Shown: positions 8,500-16,788 of the stretch, in pieces
Layout: each line of letters opens with the position of its first letter
Position numbering within the stretch: position 1 is the first letter of the stretch
Assembly (NCBI RefSeq): GCF_000963695.1
Contig: NZ_LAJX01000055.1
Coordinates: 1 to 41,895, forward strand
Direction: 5' to 3'
Length of the DNA stretch: 41,895 nt
Origin: Methylocucumis oryzae
GTDB taxonomy: Bacteria; Pseudomonadota; Gammaproteobacteria; Methylococcales; Methylomonadaceae
Made by a program: the position numbers and the translations under genes
The notes under the pieces: model-generated
Told to the model about the DNA's origin: nothing
Seen by the model: only the letters and a program-made list of their open reading frames with translations
Databases searched by the model: none

Positions 8500-11229
8500 G
8501 TGCCAGATCCATCCACTGCACTTTATAAGATAGACCGTCAAATATTGGTCATAAATAAGACTATTTGCGACAGTATCAACAAGTTTGATTCTTCAGAAAG
8601 GGGTTTCCTTTCCCAAACGATTTTGGCTCACCTGCGAAACTTCGTAGAGCATACAATGCTTAAAATATACGCCGTTACAGAATTAAAAGTTCTGGATGTT
8701 GACGACAATTATGACAATATTTGTAAATCAATTTTGTTTGTGAAAACAAGGGGGAATCTGAAATTTCTGCGGAAGTTCCATGACTTCCTACAAATCTCGA
8801 CATCTCACTATACCCTTGAAGAGGAAAGTTCAGAACGGTTAATGTTGAAATATTATGAGTACCTTCTTAGAACCAAGGCTTTCTTGAAAGCCGAGTATTC
8901 ACTTGAGGTTTTAGAAAATCTGGATAAGTTTCCTATCAACACAGATTCTACCCTTAAAAAATATCAAGAGAAAATTGCCGAAAAAGTAAATTGGCATAGC
9001 TCTGCCGATCAAAGAAATACAAGAGCTGACATATTTTATATACATAAAATCAAACCGTTTTTTGTAAGTCAGAAGATTTATTATGAGGTTACATTTACAC
9101 CTGCTAGCGAAAAAGCAAGCAAGTTTGACCGAGTCATTGCCTTTACCACTTTAGACATCTCCCGTTATTATGCAGTAAGGCTATCTCTGATTGATGACAC
9201 TATTAATATTCTCGGTCAAACCATGTCTATATTTATCATCATCAATTGGGAAAACGTCGATTCGACCATGCGAGATTAACAACTTTTCTCGCATCACTAA
9301 CTATCATCTGGATATAAATCGAAGCAATACTGAATACCGTAAATTAATGAGATATTTAACAGATACGGGGTTTAGCTTAGTTGATATTGTAGACTTACCC
9401 GATGAATATTTTCAGAATGTCAAACTGAGCATTATCCCGTACGAAAACGCAACTGGCTTTTTTGATGTACTCGATCAATGCCGTAATATCATAATAAATA
9501 ATAAAGCCGGTAGTAATGTAATGAGATATTTACTTTATCACTTGAATAATGGCGTTATAAAAAGTCAGCTTGATAGCATCAATAGGCGCTTATCTAATCT
9601 CCATTTAAGCTTAGTTGCATTCCATTTGACGATATGCCTTTCAATTCGTCATTGATAGGACACAATCCTAAACTTTGGGATGTATTTGATTGTATAAATT
9701 CTTCAAATAGAAAACATGAAATATTTGCGAGGATGATCAAAAATAATACAGAAATTAACGGTCAACTATTTACTGCTATTAAGGATATGCCTGGCTTTGA
9801 TGATTTCCAAAATGTTATCGATACATACAACAATGCCTTATATCATAAACATCAAGGGCGCAAATTGGAGATATATAAAGATCATGTATATATCAAAGAA
9901 TACAAGGATGACACAAAATTTATCATTGATAAACTGAACGAATTAGCAAATAGCGGCGTTTCAAATTACGCTAATTCTGTCAATGCTTGGCTTCAATCAA
10001 ATGTTCACATAATTGACTGCGACGACAAAAAGAAAGCTCTTGTTCATATGTTTGAAAAATCAAGAGTAGCAGTAATATACGGTTCTGCTGGTACTGGTAA
10101 ATCTACGCTGATCAATCATATCTCTCATTTCTTTTCTGATAAAAGTAAGCTATTTTTGGCGAACACCAATCCAGCTGTTGATAATCTAAAAAGAAGAGTT
10201 AATGCTTCAAATTGTAATTTTTCCACAATTACAAAGTTTATAAAAAAGCAACGAGTGGCTACAGAATATGATTTACTGATTATTGATGAATGTAGTACTG
10301 TCAGCAACCAAAATATGCGGTTAATATTAGAAAAAGCAACTTTTAAGCTTTTGGTATTAGTTGGTGATATTTTTCAGATAGAATCAATTCAATTTGGAAA
10401 TTGGTTTAGTATTGCTCGTAGCTTCATTCCAGTAACTTCTACATTTGAGTTGACAAAACCGTATAGAAGCAACAGCCAATATCTACTTGAATTGTGGAAT
10501 AGAGTACGAAACATGGATGAAACAATTCTAGAGCTTCTCACAAAACAAGGTTATTCAACTACTTTGGACGCTTCTATTTTTGAACCCGCTGAGACTGACG
10601 AAATTATCCTTTGCTTAAACTATGATGGCTTATATGGGATTAACAACATAAACCGCTTTTTGCAGGAAAATAATCCGAATCAATCTATACAGTGGGGACT
10701 TCAATTATACAAAATAAACGATCCGATATTGTTTAATGAATCTGAGCGTTTTGCTCCTCTGATTTATAACAATATGAAAGGCAGAATCGTTATGATAGCG
10801 ATTTTGGAGAATCAAGTTCAGTTTGATATTGCACTCGATAAGGTTATTAACGGGATGGATGTTGACAATTACGATGGCTTAAGTCTTCTAGAGAATTCAG
10901 CAGATGGAAATTCAGTAATTCAATTTTCAGTTGATAAATATAAAACTACTGACGATGATGACGATGGCACTTCTTCGGCTGTGGTTCCGTTTCAGGTGGC
11001 TTATGCTATCTCGATTCACAAGGCACAAGGCTTGGAATATAACTCTGTTAAAATTGTTATAAGTGATGAAGTCGACGAACTTATTACTCACAATATCTTC
11101 TATACTGCAATCACCCGAGCAAGGGAAAATCTCAAAATATATTGGACACCTGAAGTTGAGAATAAAGTTTTGAATAGCATCAAGCCCAGAAATTACGGTA
11201 AGGATGTTGCTCTATTAAAGGCAATTTAA
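8500..11229 (+). CDS. RecD/Pif1-like SF1 helicase with possible N-terminal HEPN-type motif (frameshifted)
   Basis: The C-terminal half is a superfamily 1 helicase: Walker A GSAGTGKS (10081-10104), Walker B LLIIDECS (10273-10296), VGDIFQIESIQFG, ELTKPYRSN, and the UvrD-C-like end SIHKAQGLEYNSVK with FYTAITRARENLKIYW. The N-terminal 250 residues are helical and hold LRNFVEH (R46, H51), an Rx4H pattern like that of HEPN RNases; this link is inference. The middle holds FDDMPFNSSLIGHNPKLWD, a stretch I associate with large standalone defence-type helicases. The frame changes twice: one extra base near the A4 run 9251-9254, and one missing (or two extra) near 9609-9612. Corrected length is about 909 residues. 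The GTG start follows AAGGAG with 8-nt spacing. The gene is clearly more AT-rich than polA, suggesting transfer. It may act in anti-phage defence, but function is unproven. Confidence 0.78.
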
Positions 11230-11275
11230 AAAGGCTTCAAAGCGGGGTTCGTCACGGTCAATAACTGGTATAACT

Positions 11276-11316
11276 GGAGTCAGAGTAATTTATTGCTGCT
11301 TTATTACTTTGACCCC
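11276..11316. repeat. REP-like inverted repeat upstream of hicA
   Basis: GGAGTCAGAGTAA (11276-11288) and TTACTTTGACCCC (11304-11316) are inverted copies of one 13-base unit with 11 of 13 matching, separated by a 15-nt loop. The unit resembles the GGGGTCARAGTAA repeats common in bacterial intergenic regions and often linked to REP-associated Y1 transposases. A degenerate single unit lies after hicB at 12090-12102. Confidence 0.6.
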
Positions 11317-11404
11317 GGCTATTTCACTTACTCATAGCTGACTTACCGTAACGTTAGGTGGCTAAATAAAAAATTGACACTATGTATGGGAATAAATGAG
11401 AATG

Positions 11405-11425
11405 TGTAACCGTTTTATAGTTACA
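11405..11425 (+). promoter_or_regulatory. Possible hicAB operator and promoter
   Basis: A short inverted repeat, TGTAAC (11405-11410) and GTTACA (11420-11425), lies 27 nt before the hicA start. It could be the site bound by the HicB ribbon-helix-helix domain. A TTGACA hexamer at 11374-11379 may be the -35 element, but I see no good -10 at standard spacing, so the promoter is weakly supported. Confidence 0.35.
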
Positions 11426-11451
11426 AAAAATTATTTCTTTGGATAAAAGCT

Positions 11452-11706
11452 ATGGCAAAGCATGAAAAGGCGCTTGCTAAACTTTGTTTGACACCGCCTT
11501 CTTCGGATATAAAGTGGAACGAACTGAAAAGCGTATTAGAGCATCTTGGCTATGAGGAAAAAAGAGGTAGTGGTTCCCGCAGAAAGTTTTATCACAAAGA
11601 AAAAAACGCTCTTATTATTTGTCACCAACCTCATCCATCCCCAGATGTTGATAAAGGCTGCATAGCAGACGTCATAGAACATCTAAAAACTTATGGATTT
11701 ATATAG
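11452..11706 (+). CDS. hicA: HicA-family toxin (mRNA interferase)
   Basis: HicA toxins are small dsRBD-like proteins that cut mRNA when freed from HicB. This 84-residue protein has the family pattern: WNELKSVLEHLGYEEKRGSGSRRKF, then ICHQPHPSPDV, and a final helix IADVIEHLKTYGFI. Canonical HicA has a catalytic histidine in a GSH motif; here the matching place reads GSGSRRKF, a variant I recall from longer HicA subfamilies. Catalysis by another histidine (for example in ICHQPH) is possible. It precedes hicB by 11 nt in a normal two-gene cassette. The start is ATG with only a weak upstream purine stretch. Confidence 0.88.
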   Translation: MAKHEKALAKLCLTPPSSDIKWNELKSVLEHLGYEEKRGSGSRRKFYHKEKNALIICHQPHPSPDVDKGCIADVIEHLKTYGFI

Positions 11707-11717
11707 GGTTACATAGT

Positions 11718-12077
11718 ATGAATATTCTTAAATACAAAGAGTATGAAGGTACTGCGGAAATAGATACCGATAGACAGGTTTGCAGGGGAAAAATACTCTT
11801 CATTAATGACCTCGTTACCTACGAGGCCTCAACCCCAGCAGATTTACAAATAGAATTTCAAAATGCTGTCGATGATTATTTAGAAACGTGTCGAGATTTA
11901 GGCAGAGAAGCGCAAAAGCCTCTAAAAGGTCAGTTCAATGTTAGGATTTCACCAGAATTGCATAAGCAAGCAACATTAAAATCCATCCGCGACAACACGT
12001 CTCTTAATGACGTGATGAAAAAAGCATTAGAAAGTTTTCTCTATTCGTCACATGAAGTAAATCAAAATCTTAAATAA
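11718..12077 (+). CDS. hicB: HicB-family antitoxin
   Basis: The 119-residue antitoxin neutralises HicA and represses the operon. Residues 1-60 are the HicB fold that blocks the toxin (KYKEYEGTAEIDTDRQVCRGKI, FINDLVTYEASTPADLQIEF, AVDDYLETC). Residues 75-110 are a ribbon-helix-helix DNA-binding segment (GQFNVRISPELHKQATLKS, SLNDVMKKALESF). The gene starts 11 nt after hicA and shares its AT-rich composition. Confidence 0.9.
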   Translation: MNILKYKEYEGTAEIDTDRQVCRGKILFINDLVTYEASTPADLQIEFQNAVDDYLETCRDLGREAQKPLKGQFNVRISPELHKQATLKSIRDNTSLNDVMKKALESFLYSSHEVNQNLK

Positions 12078-12089
12078 TGGTATGTAAAA

Positions 12090-12102
12090 GGGGGCAGAGT
12101 AA
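12090..12102. repeat. Degenerate REP-like unit after hicB
   Basis: GGGGGCAGAGTAA is one T short of the GGGGTCAGAGTAA-type unit found as an inverted pair at 11276-11316. The hicAB pair is therefore bracketed by related repeat units. Confidence 0.4.
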
Positions 12103-12125
12103 CAGTTAATCAGAATAACTAAGCT

Positions 12126-12452
12126 TCAACGTTTACGCGCAGCATTAACGCCCAATTCGATAAAGCCGTTTTGAATAGTGGTTTTAAAATTATCTGGAAT
12201 TTCATCCCAAATCAATAAATCGACGTTAAAAGGCAAGTTGCTTTCTTCTAGGGCTTCTTGCAAGGCAAAGACTTGAGATCGTTGTGACGGCTTGCTAAAT
12301 ACCACTAAATCGAGGTCAGAACTGGGGCGGGCGTTGCCTTTTACCCGTGAACCAAATGCCCAGACGCGGATACCGGGTATAAACTGTTGCATCAATTGCA
12401 TTAATAGCGCTTGCTGGGTCGGCGTTAGGTCTAGTATCGGTGTCATGACCAT
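12126..12452 (-). CDS. mntA: MntA-type minimal nucleotidyltransferase antitoxin
   Basis: MntA proteins disarm HepT RNases by adding AMP to a tyrosine near the active site. This 108-residue protein has the full GSx10DxD signature (G34-S35, D46, D48: GSRVKGNARPSSDLD) and a third acidic strand at FNVDLLIWDE. It overlaps the end of hepT by 10 nt. A GGAG sequence lies about 6 nt before the first ATG. The pairing with a HepT-like partner and the toxin-first order match the described HepT-MntA systems. Confidence 0.9.
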   Translation of the reverse strand: MVMTPILDLTPTQQALLMQLMQQFIPGIRVWAFGSRVKGNARPSSDLDLVVFSKPSQRSQVFALQEALEESNLPFNVDLLIWDEIPDNFKTTIQNGFIELGVNAARKR

Positions 12453-12874
12453 GATTCTCCGGTCAGGGTTTGGTACAACTGGGTGGCATCGGCAATAAAA
12501 TCGGTCATGAGTGCCAAAGCGATTTTCGCTTTTTCGCCATCATAATCATGAGCAGTTTGAATACGTGCATCGGCGTAACTTAACCATTGTTCGGTCGCTA
12601 CTTGAAGTAAAAGGTTTTCTGCGGCGATACGGAAAATGGGCTTAGGGCTGTTGGGTACTTCGGGCAGTCCCAAGATTTCAATTAAATAGCGTTTCAAATG
12701 TTTCCAAACGCAGTCATAGCAAGTCTCGAAGCGTTGAATGACTGATTCTGCTATGGCTTCTTTATCTAATTCCGATAAATCTTTACGGTGTGCAGAGTTT
12801 TGATAATTGGCAAACTGTAATTCCAATTGGCGCAGAGATTTTTTGAATTTTGAGTAATCTATGCTGGTTTGCAT
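12443..12874 (-). CDS. hepT: HepT-like HEPN toxin (nucleotidyltransferase substrate-binding family)
   Basis: HepT toxins are helical HEPN RNases. The 143-residue protein has the diagnostic Rx4HxY motif: R104, H109, Y111 in RIQTAHDYD. This includes the tyrosine that MntA AMPylates in characterised pairs. The rest (FETCYDCVWKHLKRYL) matches the HI0074-type substrate-binding family. I chose ATG 12874 (MQTSIDYSKF), which gives the family-like start; a TTG at 12916 would add 14 residues. It is co-transcribed with mntA. Confidence 0.88.
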   Translation of the reverse strand: MQTSIDYSKFKKSLRQLELQFANYQNSAHRKDLSELDKEAIAESVIQRFETCYDCVWKHLKRYLIEILGLPEVPNSPKPIFRIAAENLLLQVATEQWLSYADARIQTAHDYDGEKAKIALALMTDFIADATQLYQTLTGESWS

Positions 12875-12939
12875 CTGAACTCGCTTGATAGCTGACAAAT
12901 CGGGCGTGATTAACAAGAGATTGTAGTGAGCTCTTTATA

Positions 12940-12969
12940 TTGGAGTCCAAAACATGTTTTGGACTCCAA
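12940..12969. repeat. Perfect 30-bp palindrome, family 2 copy 1
   Basis: A perfect palindrome centred between 12954 and 12955, with core TCCAAAACATGTTTTGGA (12946-12963). It lies between the winged-helix gene stop and the hepT start, both on the minus strand. No U-tract follows on either side, so it is not a standard terminator. Its core matches 15 of 18 bases with the palindrome at 36737-36766. Confidence 0.8.
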
Positions 12970-13004
12970 CAAAAAGCGGGTGTTACTTCGGTTTTGCTAG
13001 TCTC

Positions 13005-13370
13005 TTATTTCAACGCAATCGTTTCCACGCGGTCTTGTACCGTTAAAGTGATTTTATCTTCTTGTGCTAGCCAACCTATGCTGCGTTGTATGACTTTTTC
13101 TTCTTCCTCTAATTCTCTGACCAGCTTTGCGACTGAGGAAGAGCCATTTGCGGACAAGTAGCGCCAGATATTGCCAGCCGTTAAGCCAATGCGTTCAGGC
13201 ATGGGTAGGGTAGAGGTTTCAATACTGGCTTCCGGTGCTGGTTCGGTAACTGCCGGTGCTGGTGCTGGTTTTTTGGCCGGTGCTTTGGGTTTTTCTGTAA
13301 CCGTAGGCGCTTCGGCTTTTACTTTGCTAGGTTTTTTGTCGGATTCAGGGGTTGCTTTGGTTTTTTTCAT
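13005..13370 (-). CDS. Winged-helix domain protein with Lys/Pro/Ala-rich tail
   Basis: A protein of about 121 residues. The first 55 are low-complexity and rich in K, P, A and E (KKPSKV, KPKAPAKKPAPAPAV), likely disordered and able to bind nucleic acid. The last 65 resemble the small winged-helix family known as DUF2582 (GLTAGNIWRYLSANG, VAKLVRELEEEE, IQRSIGWLAQEDKITL). The role is unknown; a DNA-associated function is inferred from the fold. I chose ATG 13370 (MKKTKATPES); an upstream TTG at 13385 would add five residues. Confidence 0.75.
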   Translation of the reverse strand: MKKTKATPESDKKPSKVKAEAPTVTEKPKAPAKKPAPAPAVTEPAPEASIETSTLPMPERIGLTAGNIWRYLSANGSSSVAKLVRELEEEEKVIQRSIGWLAQEDKITLTVQDRVETIALK

Positions 13371-13417
13371 GGTTAATACGTCCAATTGCTAGAGGAAGAG
13401 GATAAAGTTTTGCGCTA

Positions 13418-14763
13418 TTATTCATGGCTTAGCGTCGAATGCCAATAAGTTTTCTCGGTATAACGCCGACTATATAAGCTGAAGATGAGTGCTGTTAATA
13501 ACATTAAGCCGGTAAATAAGCCAAAATAAGTCGCCCCCGTTAGCCAGGTAGGGCTTGCGCTATGCTCAAGTATAAAATTAATAAGCTGGTCAGTAAATTA
13601 CCTACGCCAACTGAAGCTAAATAAAATGCCATGATAAGCGATTTAATTGCATAAGGGGCTTGGGTGTAAGAAAATTCTAAGCAAGTCACCGAAATCATGA
13701 TTTCTGCGGCGGTTAATAATACATACGCCGGTAATTGCCACGCTATGCTCAGCATCATTCCATGGTCAATCTGTAGCTGAACCCAGGTTATCCAGGCAAA
13801 TGCGAGGGCAGCGATAAATAAACCGATAGTCATTTTATTCATATACGTCAAAGGCCAATAGTGATTAAGCCGTGGATAAAGCCACTGATAAAACAACGGC
13901 GTTAATAACATAATTAACAAAGGATTAGCCGCTTGTAATTGCGCGGGTAATAGTGTGATGCCGAAGATTTGGTTATGTAAATGCTCAGCCTGTAATACCC
14001 ATGCAGAGCCAATTTGATCGAATAATGACCAAAACACGGCAATGAAGCCATAAATGCTAAGTAACGGAATAACAGTTGTTGTACCGGTATGTTTTAAGCT
14101 AGCGTAGATAGCCTTAAACCCCGCAGCCGGTATGTGGACGAAACGATAACGCCCTGACCAAAAAATGAATGTTGCTAGCGCCATTAAAACACCTGGCAAA
14201 GCAAACGCAACGGCTGCGCCATAGTGTTCGAGTAACCAAGGCACTAATAGCATTGAGATAAATGCTCCAGTATTAATTGCGAGATAAAACCAGCTAAACA
14301 CGCTATTAAGCTTAGCTTGGTTGCTGTCGCTAAATTGGTCGCCTAAATGTGCCGATACACAGGGTTTAATCCCGCCCGCACCTAACGCGATTAAACTTTG
14401 ACCTACTAATAAACCAGTACGCGTAATATCGAGTGCTAAGACAAAATGACCCAGGCAATAAACTAACGATAAAAGGATAATCGTGCGATATTTGCCTAAG
14501 CAACCGTCGGCTAATAATGCACCGAAAAATGGTGTCAAATAGGTAATGGCAATGAATAAATGATAATAAGCGGTGGCGGCTTCCGGCGACATTAAATCTG
14601 GTTGACCGTGTGCATCGACTAGATAATGCGTCATGAAGACTATTAAAATAGCGCGCATACCATAATAACTAAAACGTTCTGCCAGCTCATTAGCAATAAT
14701 GAATGGAATACCTTCGGGAATAGTTGCTGAACGAGAAGGTGTCGTGCGATAAGATGAATTCAC
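13418..14763 (-). CDS. POT-family proton-coupled oligopeptide transporter (frameshifted near C-terminus)
   Basis: POT/PTR2 proteins import di- and tripeptides with protons. Diagnostic motifs are present: NELAERFSYYG (ExxERFxxYG), FGALLADGCLGKYRTI, GAGGIKPCVSAHLGDQF, FSWFYLAINTGA and EFSYTQAP. The uncorrected frame stops at 13540, inside the last membrane region. The A4 run 13574-13577 seems one base short. Restoring it continues the frame through HSASPTWLTGATYFGLF and a final membrane helix to a stop at 13418, giving about 448 residues. This is one of the few cases here of a missing rather than an extra base. The substrate is inferred from family only. Confidence 0.88.
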
Positions 14764-14899
14764 AAAGCCTCGGTGGTGTTGTCTAGTCTAAATTCGATGA
14801 TTGTGACACACCACACGTTGCAAATATAACCTATGAGCTGGTTGAATTTCTGTGTGTTAAGGTTTAATCAAACTGTCTTTTGTTTTTATATGGAATAAT

Positions 14900-15400
14900 A
14901 TGAATAAAATCAATGTATTATTTGTTTGTATGGGTAATATTTGCCGCTCACCCACGGCTGAAGGTGTGTTTACTAAGCTAATTGATGAAAAAGGCATTGC
15001 GGAGCGCTTTGTTGTCGATTCGGCAGGAACTCATGCTTATCATGTCGGTGATGCACCCGATCTACGTGCACAGCGTGCTGCACGTGAACGTGACATAGAT
15101 ATTTCATGTTTAAGAGCTAGACGCGTGTCTGAAGCGGATTTTGAGACGTTCGATTATATTTTAGCGATGGATGACGATAACATGAGCTTGCTAAGCCAAA
15201 TGTGTCCTAGTCATCATCAGCATAAAGTACGCTTATTTTTGGAATTTGCATTAAATACCCAAACACGCGAAGTGCCTGACCCTTATTATGGTGGCCCGGC
15301 TGGTTTTGAGCGGGTGTTAGATTTAATTGAAGATGCGTCAATAGGCTTTTTAAGCTATTTGCAAGAAGTTCGCAAACTGCCTTATATAGCCAGTGTTTAG
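14900..15400 (+). CDS. Low-molecular-weight protein tyrosine phosphatase
   Basis: A cytoplasmic phosphatase of 166 residues with the P-loop VCMGNICRS near the N-terminus (C10, R16; CX5R) and the general-acid loop DPYYGG. The family dephosphorylates tyrosine on proteins, in some bacteria autokinases of polysaccharide export. No such kinase gene is present here, so the partner is unknown. The dienelactone hydrolase follows 12 nt later and may be co-transcribed. Confidence 0.92.
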   Translation: MNKINVLFVCMGNICRSPTAEGVFTKLIDEKGIAERFVVDSAGTHAYHVGDAPDLRAQRAARERDIDISCLRARRVSEADFETFDYILAMDDDNMSLLSQMCPSHHQHKVRLFLEFALNTQTREVPDPYYGGPAGFERVLDLIEDASIGFLSYLQEVRKLPYIASV

Positions 15401-15412
15401 TAGGGGGATAAC

Positions 15413-16156
15413 ATGGCGATTATTAGTAATACCGTTAATTATTTAGATGAAGATACTGTGTTAGAGGCGCTGTTTGCTGTCGATGATGCGCAATCCGGGC
15501 CGAGACCTGCCGTGTTAATCAGTCATGCCTGGGGTGGGCGGGATGCCTTTGTAGCTGAAAAAGCGCAGCGTTTGGCCGAGCTGGGTTATGTCGGTTTTGC
15601 GCTAGATATGTACGGTAAAGGCGTGTTAGGGACTACGCCTGAAGAAAACGCAAAGCTTATGCAACCCTTTATCAATGATAGGGCGTTGTTACAACGGCGG
15701 ATACTGGCGGCGCTAACCTCCGTTAAGAATTTACCTTGGGTTGATAGCAGAAGAATCGCTGCGATTGGCTTTTGTTTTGGCGGCCTGTGCGTATTAGATT
15801 TAGCGCGTACCGGTGTTGATATTCGTGGTGTAGTCAGTTTTCACGGTTTATTCATGCCGGCTGAAAATATTCAAGGTACGCCGATTAATGCAAAAGTATT
15901 AGCGATACATGGTCATGATGACCCTATGGTGCCCGTTGAGCAGGTCGTTGCGTTAGAACGCGAACTCACCGAAGCCGGTGCCGATTGGCAGTTATTAACG
16001 TTTGGCCATACTATGCACGCGTTTACCAACCCGGCGGCTAATAATCCTGATTTTGGTACTGTGTATAAACCGTTAGCCGATCAACGCTCTTGGTTAGCGA
16101 TGAAGAGCTTTTTTAGCAGAGATTTTTGTTTAAGAATGGACGTCGTAGGCTTTTAA
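15413..16156 (+). CDS. Dienelactone hydrolase family protein
   Basis: An alpha/beta hydrolase of 247 residues. The nucleophile elbow is GFCFGG, with cysteine as in dienelactone hydrolases. The acid is in AIHGHDDPMVP and the histidine in GHTMHAF. The real substrate of such genes outside aromatic degradation clusters is usually unknown, and no catabolic genes are adjacent. The last residues (RDFCLRMDVVGF) are not typical of the family end, so a small length change near the stop cannot be excluded. Confidence 0.88.
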   Translation: MAIISNTVNYLDEDTVLEALFAVDDAQSGPRPAVLISHAWGGRDAFVAEKAQRLAELGYVGFALDMYGKGVLGTTPEENAKLMQPFINDRALLQRRILAALTSVKNLPWVDSRRIAAIGFCFGGLCVLDLARTGVDIRGVVSFHGLFMPAENIQGTPINAKVLAIHGHDDPMVPVEQVVALERELTEAGADWQLLTFGHTMHAFTNPAANNPDFGTVYKPLADQRSWLAMKSFFSRDFCLRMDVVGF

Positions 16157-16183
16157 CAGCGTAGGGTAAGCCCTGTGTGTACC

Positions 16184-16672
16184 CTATTCATAAATCTGCC
16201 CGTTTGTTCTGCTAAATAGCCAGGTTCCTTCTGGGTTACGAGCTTCTAAATCTTCTTCCGGGTAGGTGACGCAATCGCCTAGCGTTCGGTCACCGATTTC
16301 TAAATACCAAACATCTTCTGTGCTTTGATTGATTATCCTATGCGCATTGCCGGTGCCGGCGGGAAACCCGGCACACATGCCGGGTTGTAACAACGTATCG
16401 CCGTCGTCGGTTTGCAAGGTTGGGCAACCTTGGATGATATAAACAAATTCGTCTTGTTTTTCGTGCGCATGACGTAACGCGGAGTGTGCGCCAGGTGCGA
16501 GTCGGGTTAGGTTAACGCCAAAATTTGTTAACCCGAATGCGTCACCGAGTGCGCGTTTTTCTCGGCCAGCTAATAAATCGCCGATTTTATCGGTAATTGC
16601 CGTTGGGTAAGCCGATTTTTTCGCGCGTGGTTGCACGTCTTGCGCATGAACAGCGATTTGTTTTTCTGTCAT
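16184..16672 (-). CDS. Cupin-domain protein
   Basis: A small soluble protein of 162 residues with one cupin barrel. Motif 1 is seen as HSALRHAHEKQDEFVYIIQG (metal-binding histidines and glutamate) and motif 2 as PAGTGNAHRIIN. The family covers isomerases, dioxygenases and sugar-binding proteins; the sequence does not say which. It is convergent with the hydrolase gene and lies on the same strand as fhs, separated from it by mobile element copy B. Confidence 0.85.
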   Translation of the reverse strand: MTEKQIAVHAQDVQPRAKKSAYPTAITDKIGDLLAGREKRALGDAFGLTNFGVNLTRLAPGAHSALRHAHEKQDEFVYIIQGCPTLQTDDGDTLLQPGMCAGFPAGTGNAHRIINQSTEDVWYLEIGDRTLGDCVTYPEEDLEARNPEGTWLFSRTNGQIYE

Positions 16673-16701
16673 CTAAGCCCCTTGTTATCGTTACTGGTTT
16701 T

Positions 16702-16787
16702 GGCTAACAACGTAAGGCAGGACAGGGTATTCAGGACGCCGTATATACATCCCTAAATACCCCTATCCCTACTAAAGTGTGTAGTCC
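16702..16787. mobile_element. MITE-like element, copy B (internally deleted form)
   Basis: An 86-bp copy of the family seen at 4350-4581 and 26730-26863. The left end GGCTAACAACGTAAGG and right end CTAAAGTGTGTAGTCC are conserved, and the arms GACAGGGTATTCAGG and CTAAATACCCCTATCC still pair partly. It shares GGACGCCGTATATACATCC with copy C, then jumps directly to the right arm, so the central hairpin is lost. No target duplication is visible. It sits between cupin and fhs, ending 1 nt before the fhs stop codon. Confidence 0.75.
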
Positions 16788-16788
16788 T

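Noticed and set aside
12940-12969. Rho-independent terminator after the winged-helix gene
   Set aside because: The palindrome is perfect but no run of T follows in either direction. I list it as a repeat.
16100-16156. Frameshift at the end of the dienelactone hydrolase gene
   Set aside because: The final residues look atypical, but the catalytic triad is complete and length is normal, so I left it as intact with a note.
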